DNA from: Clostridiales bacterium
GTDB taxonomy: Bacteria; Bacillota; Clostridia; Peptostreptococcales; Anaerovoracaceae
Direction of reading: 5' to 3'
Assembly (NCBI GenBank): GCA_015258265.1
Contig: JABZIP010000001.1
Location: 124,001-188,000, forward strand
Length of the DNA stretch: 64,000 nt
The notes under the pieces were generated by a model, which was not told where the DNA came from, made no database searches, and was given only the letters and a program-made list of their open reading frames with translations. The translations under genes were made by a program, and so were the position numbers. Positions 7,948 through 16,222 of the stretch are shown here, piece by piece (positions within the stretch are counted from its first letter, which is position 1; each line of letters begins with the position of its first letter).

Positions 7948-9357
7948 CTAGTGCAATTTTTTGGGCGGTTTGATGTCAAACTTTTTAATTTTGTGCTGAA
8001 GCGTTTGCCTTTTTAGTTGCAAATCGTCTGCCGCCTTTGATATGTTTCCGTTAAATTCAAGCAGCTTGTCCCTGATAATCTTCTGTTCTATAGCGTCGAT
8101 GTAATCGCTCATGCTCATTTTTGAAGAATCGTACTCATTTTTGACCGTCAAATCCGAAAATTCCATAGGAAGCCTTATCAATTTGTCGGTAATAATTTCA
8201 TCGTCGTTCACCAGCGATATAGATGAAAACACTATGTTTTCAAGTTCTCTGATATTTCCCGGATACGAATACTCCATAAGTTTGCGCATAGCGCTGTCGT
8301 CGACCTGCATTTTCCCTACGCCCTTTTTCGAATGTTTCTCTACGAAATGCTCTACCAAAACAGGAATATCCGACTTTCTCTCCCTAAGCGGAGGTATTGT
8401 AATATTTATAATGTTTAAGCGATAATACAGGTCTTTTCGTAACCTGCCCGCCTTGATAAGTTCTAACGGATCTTCATTGACAGTTGCGATAATTCTAACA
8501 TCTATAGGTATATCCTTGCTGCCACCGACACGCCTTATGTAACATTCTTGAAGCACACGAAGCAGCTTACTTTGCAGCTCGTACGGCATCGCACTTATCT
8601 CGTCCAAAAGCAAAGTGCCGCCATTCGCCTGTTCAAACAAACCTGCGCGATCTACCGCCCCCGTAAAACCTCCTTTTGCCGTACCGAAAAGTATTCCTTC
8701 CAATAGCGATTCAGGCAGAGCCGCACAGTTTTGCGCCAAAAACGGCTTGATACTTCTGTCGCTTCCAAAATGTATACTTTGCGCCATAAGCTCCTTTCCT
8801 GTTCCCGTTTCGCCATATATGAACACCGACGCGTCGGTAGCGGTGGCTCTCATCGCTATTTGCAACTGCTCCTTTAGTATATCGCTTTCGCCTATTATAT
8901 CTTCAAAGCTGTAATGTTTAATTCGAAGAGGTTGCGCCTTGTGTTCAGGAATATGACCCCTTTGAAGCTCCAGCACCGTATTCGAAAGTTCCTTTATATT
9001 TGTAATATCTTTTGCGATTTCAAGTGCCGCCACAACAGTTCCGTCATTTTCAAGGATAGGCACCGTACTATTTAAAGTTGTTATCTCTTTGCCGTATTGG
9101 TTTTGATATGTCTGCTGCTTATTGTGAGTCGGCTCTCCTCGTTTAAGCGCTCTAAGCAGCGTGCTGTCTTCCTCAGGTATATCCGAAAACACTTCTCTAA
9201 AAGGTTTGCCGATAACGTCTTCGCACTTTGTTTTTTCGAGTGCCGCCATATTCTGGGTGTAAATAATTGTCTTGCCGTCTGAATCTACAACATGTATGCC
9301 CTCATCTACGACTAGTCCGATCTGTCTTATTAGCCTTTCGTAAAATTTTGCCTTCAT
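7948..9357 (-). CDS. Sigma-54-dependent transcriptional activator (PAS-AAA-Fis), probable ornithine-pathway regulator
   Basis: This 469-residue protein resembles RocR-type activators. An N-terminal PAS-like sensor covers roughly residues 10-125. The AAA+ sigma-54 interaction domain has Walker A GETGTGKE (182-189), the sigma-contact loop GGFTGA (229-234, usually GAFTGA or GSFTGA) and Walker B LLLDEI (249-254). A Fis-type helix-turn-helix lies near 436-458. The gene sits directly upstream of an exact -24/-12 promoter, so control of ord-ortAB-oraSE is very likely. The ligand is unknown; an amino acid such as ornithine or arginine is a guess. It has its own sigma-A-type promoter with a large palindrome near the start point. 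Confidence 0.9.
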   Translation of the reverse strand: MKAKFYERLIRQIGLVVDEGIHVVDSDGKTIIYTQNMAALEKTKCEDVIGKPFREVFSDIPEEDSTLLRALKRGEPTHNKQQTYQNQYGKEITTLNSTVPILENDGTVVAALEIAKDITNIKELSNTVLELQRGHIPEHKAQPLRIKHYSFEDIIGESDILKEQLQIAMRATATDASVFIYGETGTGKELMAQSIHFGSDRSIKPFLAQNCAALPESLLEGILFGTAKGGFTGAVDRAGLFEQANGGTLLLDEISAMPYELQSKLLRVLQECYIRRVGGSKDIPIDVRIIATVNEDPLELIKAGRLRKDLYYRLNIINITIPPLRERKSDIPVLVEHFVEKHSKKGVGKMQVDDSAMRKLMEYSYPGNIRELENIVFSSISLVNDDEIITDKLIRLPMEFSDLTVKNEYDSSKMSMSDYIDAIEQKIIRDKLLEFNGNISKAADDLQLKRQTLQHKIKKFDIKPPKKLH

Positions 9358-9374
9358 TATTTTCTTCCCTTCCT

Positions 9375-9438
9375 AGTATATGTCGATAACCATATTGCCG
9401 ACATATACTATCATACACTATTTTAGGAGTATGTGCAA
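9375..9438 (-). promoter_or_regulatory. Promoter and perfect palindrome of the sigma-54 activator gene
   Basis: On the minus strand TTGCAC (9438-9433) and TATGAT (9415-9410) are 17 bases apart, a good sigma-A promoter. Over the expected start point lies a perfect 11-base inverted repeat, AGTATATGTCG and CGACATATACT (9375-9385 and 9399-9409) with a 13-base centre. It could be an operator for autoregulation or a 5' hairpin in the message. Confidence 0.65.
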
Positions 9439-9489
9439 CTTTTTTTGCAGTACAATTTATGCCTAACATCATATAAAAAATGCAAACTA

Positions 9490-9528
9490 AAACCCCACAT
9501 TCTCTTTCTAATCGAGTATGCGGGGTTT
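9490..9528 (-). terminator. Terminator of the LRR surface protein gene
   Basis: On the minus strand AAACCCCGCAT and ATGTGGGGTTT pair (one G-U) around a 17-base loop and are followed by a T-rich stretch. It lies about 40 bases after the stop at 9571. Confidence 0.8.
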
Positions 9529-9570
9529 AAAAGTTAATCTATATATGCAATTATTTCAAAAGGTTCAATT

Positions 9571-11757
9571 TTATCTTTCCTTTTTTCTTGCTCTGCTATT
9601 CGCAAAAGCAATTCCCATACCTGCTGCTGCAATCAAAAGACCGAGCATCACATATATGTGTGCGTAATCATCTCCGGTTTTCGGCAAAACAGTTCCCAAA
9701 GGTACTTCTTCATCATTTATCAATACATATTCCATAGTACCGTCAGGTTTTGCCTGCTTCTTGTAATTTCCAAGAGGCACACCGTTTTCATCTATCACCG
9801 TTATCTCGCTTGGGCTTGCCGCGTCATTAGGGTTCGGGATATTCGTTCTCGAAACTGACGGTCTTGACGGTCTTGACGGTGTAGTAGGTGTAGGTGTTGG
9901 TGTCGGTGCAGGCGTTACAGTCTCATTTTTGTTTTCCTCGTCATTCTTCTTCTCAGCCGAATCGTTCGCCGCCGAAGTCTTTGTGTATGTGATTACGAAA
10001 CCTTTTACTTGATCTCCTTCTATCTTGCTTGTATAACCTTCTATAGCAGGTACCTTTATACCGTAAACGATATCTTTGTTAGACGCATCTTGCTTATCCA
10101 ACTCTTTGAATTTGCCAACCCACTCATCTGCTTTTTTCAGTTCAAGTGTTTTATCTGCAACTTCTTTACCGTTATCTTTTGTTAATTGTAATTTTACTGC
10201 ATTATTAGGTTGATTATCTTTGGATAAATCCGAATTATTTGCATCCTTCCAAACCACTTTAACATCGATGTTTCTCTTTGTTTCGTGTGTCAAAGATACA
10301 TTTACCGCTTTGTATCCAACCTCGTAGCCGTCTCCGTAGTATTTATCGTCCAAAACTTCAGGATTTAGTTTTATTACGAAACTTTTAGCAACTTGTGTTA
10401 AGTTTCCGATTTGGTCTTTGAGTTTTTTATCTTCTGTCTTAGGAGTTATAGTAATAATATCTCCTATTTTGAAATTCTGCGAATCTACAGCTTTGGTTAC
10501 ATCTACTTCCTCCTCTTTACCGTTTCTTGTTCTTTTTACAGTAAAGTTTTCAGAAATATTAGTTACTGTTTCGCCTTTTGCATTTACCATATCGAATTTA
10601 ACGAGTACAGGGTTAAATACATAGGATTTTCCATCTGCTACCGCGTTGTCCGTAACATATGAACCATGCACCAGCTTGTTATTTTCACTCTTTAGCCTAT
10701 AAAGTGCTACTTTCTTATCTCCGTCGTACCAACCTTTATTTCCGCCAAAAGGCTCGCCCGCAGGCTTTTCTTTAATCGCTCCTTGAACTTGTCCTGTAAA
10801 CTTAACTATATTTGCAGGGATTTCAAGGCTCTTAAGACCTTGTCTAAAGAATGTACCCGCAGGTAATACCTCAAATTTTGAATTGAAATTATCAAAACTT
10901 ACATTTTTAAGTGTATATGCAACAAATTTTTTCTGAACCTCAGGATCTTTTTTTGTTTCTTGCATAAATACGCCCCACTCAAAATGACTGCCTGTAGGGT
11001 TCAAATTGTTGACTTTCACTAGAGGATTATCAGTGAAGCTCTGCTGTCCTATAACATTGATACCGTTCTTCGGCAAGTTTAATATTTCTATTTTATTTTC
11101 TGCAAACGCACCTCTACCTATTTCGTTCACATCTCCCTGAAATTCCAGAGTGCTGATATTACAAGCATAGAAAGCCAAAGCGTCTATTTGTATTCCTCTC
11201 GTGCCGTCCGCATCATTTTTTTCAAATACCACTTTTGTAAGCTCCTTATTCTCCTGGAACGCACTTTTGTGGATATTCTTAACAGATTTCGGAATGAAAA
11301 GTTCTTTGAAATTATTTTTTTCAAAAACATTAGGTGAAATTCTCACATATCCTTGCGGTATAGTAAGTGAAGTCAACCCTTTGTTTGCAAAAGAGATTGC
11401 CGCAGGATTAGCTGCCACTCCGTCAGTATGCGTTACAGGCTCTCCTTTGTAAGTAGCCGGTAAAACGAGATTTTTGTTAGTTTTAGCTTTCTCCGCTCCC
11501 TGAGCCGAAAATCCGTCAACTGATATAATCAACTGCGGAGATTCAGTCCTCCTGAACACAAAGTCGTCTTCCGTCCAAACATTAGCATTTTGGTTATCTT
11601 CTTTTGCAATAACCGGCTGAGTTTCTTCAGCTTCCGCATAAGAAACTGCTACATTCTTAGCAATGTCAAGGCTCGGAACGCCTCCCATTACTACTGCAAG
11701 CGCAAGAGCTGCCGCTGCAACTTTCTTAAATCTTGCATTTAACTTAATTTCTTTCAT
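9571..11757 (-). CDS. Sortase-anchored surface protein with BspA-like leucine-rich repeats and a Cna_B-like domain
   Basis: This 728-residue exported protein starts with a signal peptide (basic N-terminus, hydrophobic stretch to about residue 40). Residues of roughly 110-350 contain LRR_5 (BspA/TpLRR) type repeats, with segments such as FKELFIPKSVKNI and LKSLEIPANIVKF. A Cna_B-like fold follows (VVWKDANN, about 500-600), then a Thr/Pro-rich wall-spanning stretch. LPKTG at 691-695, a hydrophobic helix and the basic tail SRARKKER complete a sortase A signal. It probably displays an adhesive or host-interaction surface on the cell wall. AAAGGAGG precedes the ATG. A long structured leader lies upstream and a terminator downstream, so it is a single-gene unit. 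Confidence 0.9.
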   Translation of the reverse strand: MKEIKLNARFKKVAAAALALAVVMGGVPSLDIAKNVAVSYAEAEETQPVIAKEDNQNANVWTEDDFVFRRTESPQLIISVDGFSAQGAEKAKTNKNLVLPATYKGEPVTHTDGVAANPAAISFANKGLTSLTIPQGYVRISPNVFEKNNFKELFIPKSVKNIHKSAFQENKELTKVVFEKNDADGTRGIQIDALAFYACNISTLEFQGDVNEIGRGAFAENKIEILNLPKNGINVIGQQSFTDNPLVKVNNLNPTGSHFEWGVFMQETKKDPEVQKKFVAYTLKNVSFDNFNSKFEVLPAGTFFRQGLKSLEIPANIVKFTGQVQGAIKEKPAGEPFGGNKGWYDGDKKVALYRLKSENNKLVHGSYVTDNAVADGKSYVFNPVLVKFDMVNAKGETVTNISENFTVKRTRNGKEEEVDVTKAVDSQNFKIGDIITITPKTEDKKLKDQIGNLTQVAKSFVIKLNPEVLDDKYYGDGYEVGYKAVNVSLTHETKRNIDVKVVWKDANNSDLSKDNQPNNAVKLQLTKDNGKEVADKTLELKKADEWVGKFKELDKQDASNKDIVYGIKVPAIEGYTSKIEGDQVKGFVITYTKTSAANDSAEKKNDEENKNETVTPAPTPTPTPTTPSRPSRPSVSRTNIPNPNDAASPSEITVIDENGVPLGNYKKQAKPDGTMEYVLINDEEVPLGTVLPKTGDDYAHIYVMLGLLIAAAGMGIAFANSRARKKER

Positions 11758-11812
11758 AGCTCCTCCTTTAATTGATTTCCACTCTACATTTGTGGTCTTT
11801 TTACTACCTTTA

Positions 11813-11903
11813 TAGGATTTTTACCCCTTTTGCGGTAACCTACTCACATTCATCCATGTAATAATTTTGCTCTGCGATATAGGCGCAGATAAGAGGATTC
11901 TTA
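11813..11903 (-). promoter_or_regulatory. Structured 5' leader upstream of the LRR protein gene (unclassified)
   Basis: Three hairpins lie in the 200-base spacer before the gene. In transcript order they are TAAGA-ATCC-TCTTA (11890-11903), the adjacent TCTGCG/CGCAGA (11871-11889), and a longer one combining TAGG-TTACC with GGTAA-AAA-TCCTA (11813-11842). This is more structure than an ordinary leader shows. I could not match it to c-di-GMP, SAM, TPP, glycine or lysine riboswitch cores. There is no terminator between the last hairpin and the ribosome binding site, so translational control is more likely than attenuation. Confidence 0.45.
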
Positions 11904-11954
11904 CCCACTTTTGAACACCTGCAACAAAAATAATTTCTTTTTATCCAAAAAATA

Positions 11955-12629
11955 TTAAGAATTTACGACAAGTGTCTTGAACTCCAAATTCGGCATGCAG
12001 CCTTTCAAATCACTCTCAATTCGTGCAAGCGCTTCAAGACGCATCTCTACCGATGTATTCTCGTTTCCCTGAATTATAAATATCGCATTTTTTGTATTGT
12101 CGTCAAACTTGTAATTTTCACCGTCGCGTACATCCAGCCACGCCGCAATTCCTTTCGAATCGCAGTAAACATAGTCCGTTTCGCTCACATGCTTAGGCGT
12201 AGATAATATCGGCAAAAAGCTATCTTCTTTTTTACTTACTGTAAATTTAATGTAATCATCAATTTTATCCAGATCGTGCCCGCCAATAGCTAAAAGCGAG
12301 TTAATCGATTCTACATTATAGATATCAATTATGCTGTTAATATGCGGTATAGAACCTCTATGCTGTATGTTCTTTATAAGTGCAATAGCTGTTGGAGGAT
12401 TCTTCTTCGGGCTTCGTCCTACCTTTTTTAATAATGCGTTATATCCCTCAATAACGTGATCGTCTGCAAGTTTCTCTACATCACAATCCAAAGCCGACCT
12501 CTCCGCCTTAGCCTGTTTTTCTAAAAATTCATCGCCCAATTTTGCATTCGCTTCTACATTCTTAGCGATTCCAATTACTATTTCCTGTATGCCTAGAGCC
12601 TTAATGCTTTCATCAACTATAAATTCCAT
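11955..12629 (-). CDS. B3/B4 domain protein (PheT editing-domain-like)
   Basis: The 224-residue protein resembles the free-standing B3/B4 domain found in the beta subunit of phenylalanyl-tRNA synthetase, where it edits mischarged tRNA. Typical stretches are NPPTAIALIKNI and INSIIDIYNVESI. Free-standing versions are common in Firmicutes and their substrate is mostly undefined, so trans-editing is an inference. I chose the ATG at 12629 because AAGGAGGGG lies directly before it; an upstream in-frame ATG at 12653 falls in the -10 box of the likely promoter. It has its own promoter and follows the hbd terminator. Confidence 0.75.
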   Translation of the reverse strand: MEFIVDESIKALGIQEIVIGIAKNVEANAKLGDEFLEKQAKAERSALDCDVEKLADDHVIEGYNALLKKVGRSPKKNPPTAIALIKNIQHRGSIPHINSIIDIYNVESINSLLAIGGHDLDKIDDYIKFTVSKKEDSFLPILSTPKHVSETDYVYCDSKGIAAWLDVRDGENYKFDDNTKNAIFIIQGNENTSVEMRLEALARIESDLKGCMPNLEFKTLVVNS

Positions 12630-12648
12630 AATCCCCTCCTTAAAACCT

Positions 12649-12677
12649 ATCATAGCACAATCCGAGCGATTTTGTAA
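12649..12677 (-). promoter_or_regulatory. Promoter of the B3/B4 gene
   Basis: On the minus strand TTACAA (12677-12672) and TATGAT (12654-12649) are spaced by 17 bases, and TGC before the -10 gives an extended -10. The predicted start point leaves a very short leader. Confidence 0.65.
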
Positions 12678-12731
12678 TATAAATCCTATAAATTTAGATT
12701 TAGATTCTTTAAGCCGGAAAATTTAGTATTT

Positions 12732-12762
12732 AAAAACCCACATACTATACAGAATGCGGGTT
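12732..12762 (-). terminator. Terminator of hbd
   Basis: On the minus strand AACCCGCAT and ATGTGGGTT pair (one G-U) and run into TTTTTAAAT, about 20 bases after the hbd stop. Confidence 0.8.
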
Positions 12763-12778
12763 AATTATTCATTCGGTT

Positions 12779-13627
12779 TTATTTGCTGTAATCAAAGAAG
12801 CCTATGCCGGTCTTTCTACCCAGCTTATTTCCTCTTACCATTTTTCTTAGCAATGGGTGCGGTCTGTACTTAGTATCTCCGAATTCTCTATAAAGAGTTT
12901 CCATGATAGCAAGACAAACATCAAGTCCGATCAAATCTCCCAAAGCTAGAGGTCCTATTGGGTGATTTGCACCAAGTTTCATGGCATCGTCTATACCCTC
13001 TGCATTCGCTACTCCGTCTGCAAGTACGCCTGCAGCTTCATTTATCATTGGAATCAAGATTCTGTTTACAACAAATCCAGGTGCTTCTGCAACATCTACA
13101 GGTGTCTTTCCAAGTTTTGTAGCAAGCTCTACAACAACTGTTCGTGTTTCTTCAGAAGTTGTTAATCCTTTAACAATCTCAACAAGTTTCATAGCAGGAA
13201 CCGGATTGAAGAAATGCATTCCTACAACCTTGTCAGGTCTTTTTGTTGCCGCTGCAATTTCTGTAATAGATAGTGCAGAAGTGTTTGTAGCCAGTATAGC
13301 CTCAGGTTTGCAAATTGTGTCGAGCTCTGCAAATAGAGCCTTCTTCATTTCCATATCTTCAACTGCAGCTTCTATTATAAGGTCTACATCTTTCATTATA
13401 TCCAATTCAGTTGAACTTGAGATTCTTGCCAATGTTGCGTCTTTATCCGCTTCCGTAATTTTTTCTTTTGCTACCAGTTTATCCAAGTTTTTAGCTATTC
13501 CGGCAATTCCTTTGTCTATTGTTTCCTGTCTTCTAGCTCTTACTGCTACTTCATAACCGTTTTGCGCAAGCACTTGAATTATTCCTGCTCCCATAGTTCC
13601 TGTGCCTAATACACCGATTTTTTTCAT
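12779..13627 (-). CDS. hbd: 3-hydroxybutyryl-CoA dehydrogenase
   Basis: Hbd reduces acetoacetyl-CoA to 3-hydroxybutyryl-CoA with NAD(P)H in butyrate formation, or runs in reverse in fatty-acid oxidation. The 282-residue length from the ATG at 13627 is the standard clostridial length. The Rossmann motif GTGTMGAGI is close to the N-terminus and the catalytic-histidine motif HFFNPVPAMKLVE is intact. I prefer this start over an upstream ATG at 13663 because AAGGGGG precedes it and the Rossmann strand then begins at once. No crotonase, thiolase or Bcd gene is adjacent, so it stands alone. Its upstream region holds long palindromes also found before the macA-like gene. Confidence 0.95.
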   Translation of the reverse strand: MKKIGVLGTGTMGAGIIQVLAQNGYEVAVRARRQETIDKGIAGIAKNLDKLVAKEKITEADKDATLARISSSTELDIMKDVDLIIEAAVEDMEMKKALFAELDTICKPEAILATNTSALSITEIAAATKRPDKVVGMHFFNPVPAMKLVEIVKGLTTSEETRTVVVELATKLGKTPVDVAEAPGFVVNRILIPMINEAAGVLADGVANAEGIDDAMKLGANHPIGPLALGDLIGLDVCLAIMETLYREFGDTKYRPHPLLRKMVRGNKLGRKTGIGFFDYSK

Positions 13628-13689
13628 TCTTTTTTCCCCCTTTTCAATGGTTTGTGTCATCAATCATTTTATTATTACTTGACCTAGTT

Positions 13690-13772
13690 ACATTATATCA
13701 CATCCTTCGTTCTATAAAAAGATGTAGGATGTGATGAAATGTCTTGATTGACCTAAGTACATTATATCACAC
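13690..13772 (-). repeat. Long palindromes with extended -10 upstream of hbd
   Basis: A unit at 13726-13772 has arms AGGATGTGATGAAATGT and ACATTATATCACAC around a 16-base centre. A second right arm, ACATTATATCACATCCT, lies at 13690-13706. The same unit occurs three times near 45.8-46.0 kb. On the minus strand the right arm reads TGATATAAT, a perfect extended -10 pointing at hbd, so the elements may be promoters with built-in operator symmetry. Confidence 0.75.
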
Positions 13773-13816
13773 TTTTCTACTTTTGTATGTCTTTTTTTTA
13801 ACAAAGTCTAAAAAAT

Positions 13817-15088
13817 TTATTTTAGCAGCTTTCGCATTTCGCTTTTGTAATTTTCCACGCCCGGCTGATCAAACGGATTTACTTCCTGAAACAGTGCCGA
13901 AACTGCACAGCTCGTTTCAAAGAAATAAAACATTTCGCCAAGCGTATATTCCGATATTTCAGATACTGCAATTCGCAGCACCGGTCTATGAGCCTCTTTG
14001 TGAGCCTTTATCACCGCTTTTTTTGCTATCTCGTTCAAGGCTCCTATACTGCTTGCGCTCATATCTTCAAAAAAAGTTTTAGGCACTTGTAAATCCAAAA
14101 CTTTGCTCGGCGCATCTATTACGGTTTCAAACAATATATCCGCCCCCTCTTGAAGATATTGTCCCATGCTGTGCAAATCCTGCGTGAGTTCAAGGCTTGT
14201 CGGATAAATCGCATCACAGGACTTGCCTTCGCTCTCCCCGAATAGTTGCATCAGCCAAAGTGTAAAGCTGTATAACTGCGGTTCATATACTTCAAAAACC
14301 TCAAGTCTTTTTCCATTTTTTCTATATATATGTCGTGCTATCGCATAGTCAAGCGCATCCGTATCCCACCTTGGGGAGCCTGCCGCAGCTGCAGCTCCTG
14401 CCAAAAGTTGCTCAATGTCCAGCCCCATTACCGCCATAGGCAAAAGTCCTACCGCTGTAAGCACCGAATACCTGCCCCCTATGCCGCTTGGTATGTCAAG
14501 CGCGATATATTTTTTTTCGTTTGCCAGCTCTCTCAAAGCCCCGCTCTTAGGATCGGTTATCATTATAATTCGCTTTGCCGCTTCCTTTGGTCCAAATCTT
14601 TCTTCCAGTTCCGCAAACAAAATCGAAAACGCAACTTTCACTTCCAGAGTGTCGCCGGATTTAGATATTACACAAAGCATTACATCTTCATCTTGAACCA
14701 TTTTGACAAACTTTGAAAGCGCAAACGCCGACAAATTGTTTCCGGCAAAAACTACATCAACAAAAGGGTAATTTTCTCCCATACTGCTGCGCGCATTTTC
14801 TATTTGCGGCATAAGCGCTTCAATTCCCGCTTTTGCCCCGAGAAACGAACCGCCAATACCTATCACTATCATTTTTTTACAATTGCCCTGAACATATACA
14901 GCCGCATTTTTAATTTCCTCAATCTGCCGGCTGCTTATCTTAAGCGGAAAGTCTATCCAGTCAGTTCCTGCATGCTTCTTCTGCCAAAGTTCGTCAAGTA
15001 ATGAAAGTGCGGAACTTTTCATATCTTCTATTTGATTTTTTTCTATACCGGAGGCATCTAAATTTATTTCTATATCCAATTTATCCAT
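13817..15088 (-). CDS. pgi: Glucose-6-phosphate isomerase
   Basis: Pgi interconverts glucose-6-phosphate and fructose-6-phosphate. The 423-residue protein has the SIS-fold sugar-phosphate motifs VIGIGGSFLGAKAG and VISKSGDT and the conserved GIGGRYSVLTAVGLLP. It is slightly shorter than the 450-residue Bacillus enzyme, but the core motifs are present. The gene starts 6 bases after the CapD-like gene stop, so it is probably the last gene of a three-gene operon beginning near 17.3 kb. That suggests a link to sugar precursors for the envelope, but this is inference. Confidence 0.93.
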   Translation of the reverse strand: MDKLDIEINLDASGIEKNQIEDMKSSALSLLDELWQKKHAGTDWIDFPLKISSRQIEEIKNAAVYVQGNCKKMIVIGIGGSFLGAKAGIEALMPQIENARSSMGENYPFVDVVFAGNNLSAFALSKFVKMVQDEDVMLCVISKSGDTLEVKVAFSILFAELEERFGPKEAAKRIIMITDPKSGALRELANEKKYIALDIPSGIGGRYSVLTAVGLLPMAVMGLDIEQLLAGAAAAAGSPRWDTDALDYAIARHIYRKNGKRLEVFEVYEPQLYSFTLWLMQLFGESEGKSCDAIYPTSLELTQDLHSMGQYLQEGADILFETVIDAPSKVLDLQVPKTFFEDMSASSIGALNEIAKKAVIKAHKEAHRPVLRIAVSEISEYTLGEMFYFFETSCAVSALFQEVNPFDQPGVENYKSEMRKLLK

Positions 15089-15094
15089 TTTGTA

Positions 15095-16222
15095 TTATTC
15101 CGATATTTCCCTCTCTTCTTTGTGTGCAAACAGCTCAAATGTTTTTTCGGCTATCTGCTCCCATTCATAATCATCATTCTTTGCGATTTCAAATCTATAA
15201 ACACCGAATTGAGTTTTTGATTTTTTTTGCGCATGCGCAACCACTTGCTCCTCTCTGCGCTTTAATCTCATCACAAAAGGTTCGCTCGCATCTTGGCGCG
15301 AAATCAGCACAAACCTCTCAGCGAGATTCTTCGTAGCAAGTGCAACCATTTTCTTTGTTCCGCATAAATTCGCCGATATAAATTCTCGCCTGTTCTCTTT
15401 ATTATCTATATACTTCTCATGTCCTGCCGCATGAAATATTATATGTGGTCGATAACGCTCAAAAATCGTTGTCATCTCAGCCGTTTTACGAATATCCGTA
15501 ACGTATGCCGCCAATTTAACTTCGCCCGCTACTTCTTTCAAACTGTTATAGAGCTCACAAATTTTCGTTGCATTTGTATCTACCAAAATTAGGCGTCTTA
15601 CCTTAAATCTAAGTAGCGTTCGCGCAAGAGCACTTCCATATTCTCCTGCCGCCCCGCTAATCATAATGTTTCTGCCTTCGATTTTTGATTTTATCGTGGC
15701 GAGAGGCAATTTATCAAGTTGCTCCAGATACCCGATTTTTCGGCTCTCCGCTACTCCTTCCTCTATTTTTCCTTGCTTCCTTCTACGCTTAAATCTATGT
15801 ATTTCCGCCAAAAAGAATCTCGCAAGCACTCCTTCTTCCAGCAGCAAGAAAAAAACCAGCAAAAAACTTATAATATAAATGCTCCTGCTAATCCTCTGAA
15901 TCTGCCCCAACATATAAATGTATGTAGCGATTTCGAGTAGCAGCGTCGAAGCAAAAATTTTAAACAAATTGTTAAAAAATTTCCATCTGCCAATTCGGTA
16001 CAAAAGCTCCACCGAAATAAAGCTGAAAAACGCTATTGCTCCAAGCCGGATAACGTTGTTTGCGTATGCGGAAAACCACACATCGAAAACCGGAGTGTTT
16101 ACATTAAACTCAAATCGAATCAAAAATGCCGCAATAAACGACAGCACCGAAACCAGCGCCGCAAGAACACTTCTAACGAAAATGTCAAGCAAAATCAGTA
16201 TTTTACCTTTTCTACCCATCAT
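15095..16222 (-). CDS. Degenerate CapD/FlaA1-like nucleotide-sugar epimerase-type membrane protein
   Basis: The 375-residue protein begins with four likely membrane helices (about residues 9-30, 45-70, 80-105 and 112-130), like CapD/PglF polysaccharide biosynthesis dehydratases, followed by a Rossmann domain. The family motifs are altered: GAAGEYGSAL stands where GxGGSIGSEL is usual, HAAGHEKY for the HAAAxKHV motif, and ISRQDASEP for the STDKA motif that carries catalytic residues. The C-terminal third of the family (usual length about 600) is absent. I infer a shortened, possibly inactive relative. The start overlaps the upstream stop (ATGATGG with TGA), so the two genes are coupled. Confidence 0.7.
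   Translation of the reverse strand: MMGRKGKILILLDIFVRSVLAALVSVLSFIAAFLIRFEFNVNTPVFDVWFSAYANNVIRLGAIAFFSFISVELLYRIGRWKFFNNLFKIFASTLLLEIATYIYMLGQIQRISRSIYIISFLLVFFLLLEEGVLARFFLAEIHRFKRRRKQGKIEEGVAESRKIGYLEQLDKLPLATIKSKIEGRNIMISGAAGEYGSALARTLLRFKVRRLILVDTNATKICELYNSLKEVAGEVKLAAYVTDIRKTAEMTTIFERYRPHIIFHAAGHEKYIDNKENRREFISANLCGTKKMVALATKNLAERFVLISRQDASEPFVMRLKRREEQVVAHAQKKSKTQFGVYRFEIAKNDDYEWEQIAEKTFELFAHKEEREISE

Noticed and set aside
11813..11903. c-di-GMP riboswitch upstream of the LRR gene
   Set aside because: The conserved GEMM core and tetraloop-receptor sequences are not present, and the type II core was not found either.
13096..13556. A 191-residue plus-strand ORF opposite hbd (within 12981-13556)
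   Set aside because: It is the antisense frame of hbd, with Ser/Ala-rich composition and no signals.
15095..16222. Frameshifted full-length CapD pseudogene
   Set aside because: The downstream sequence is pgi starting 6 bases later; no remnant of the missing CapD C-terminus is present in any frame.
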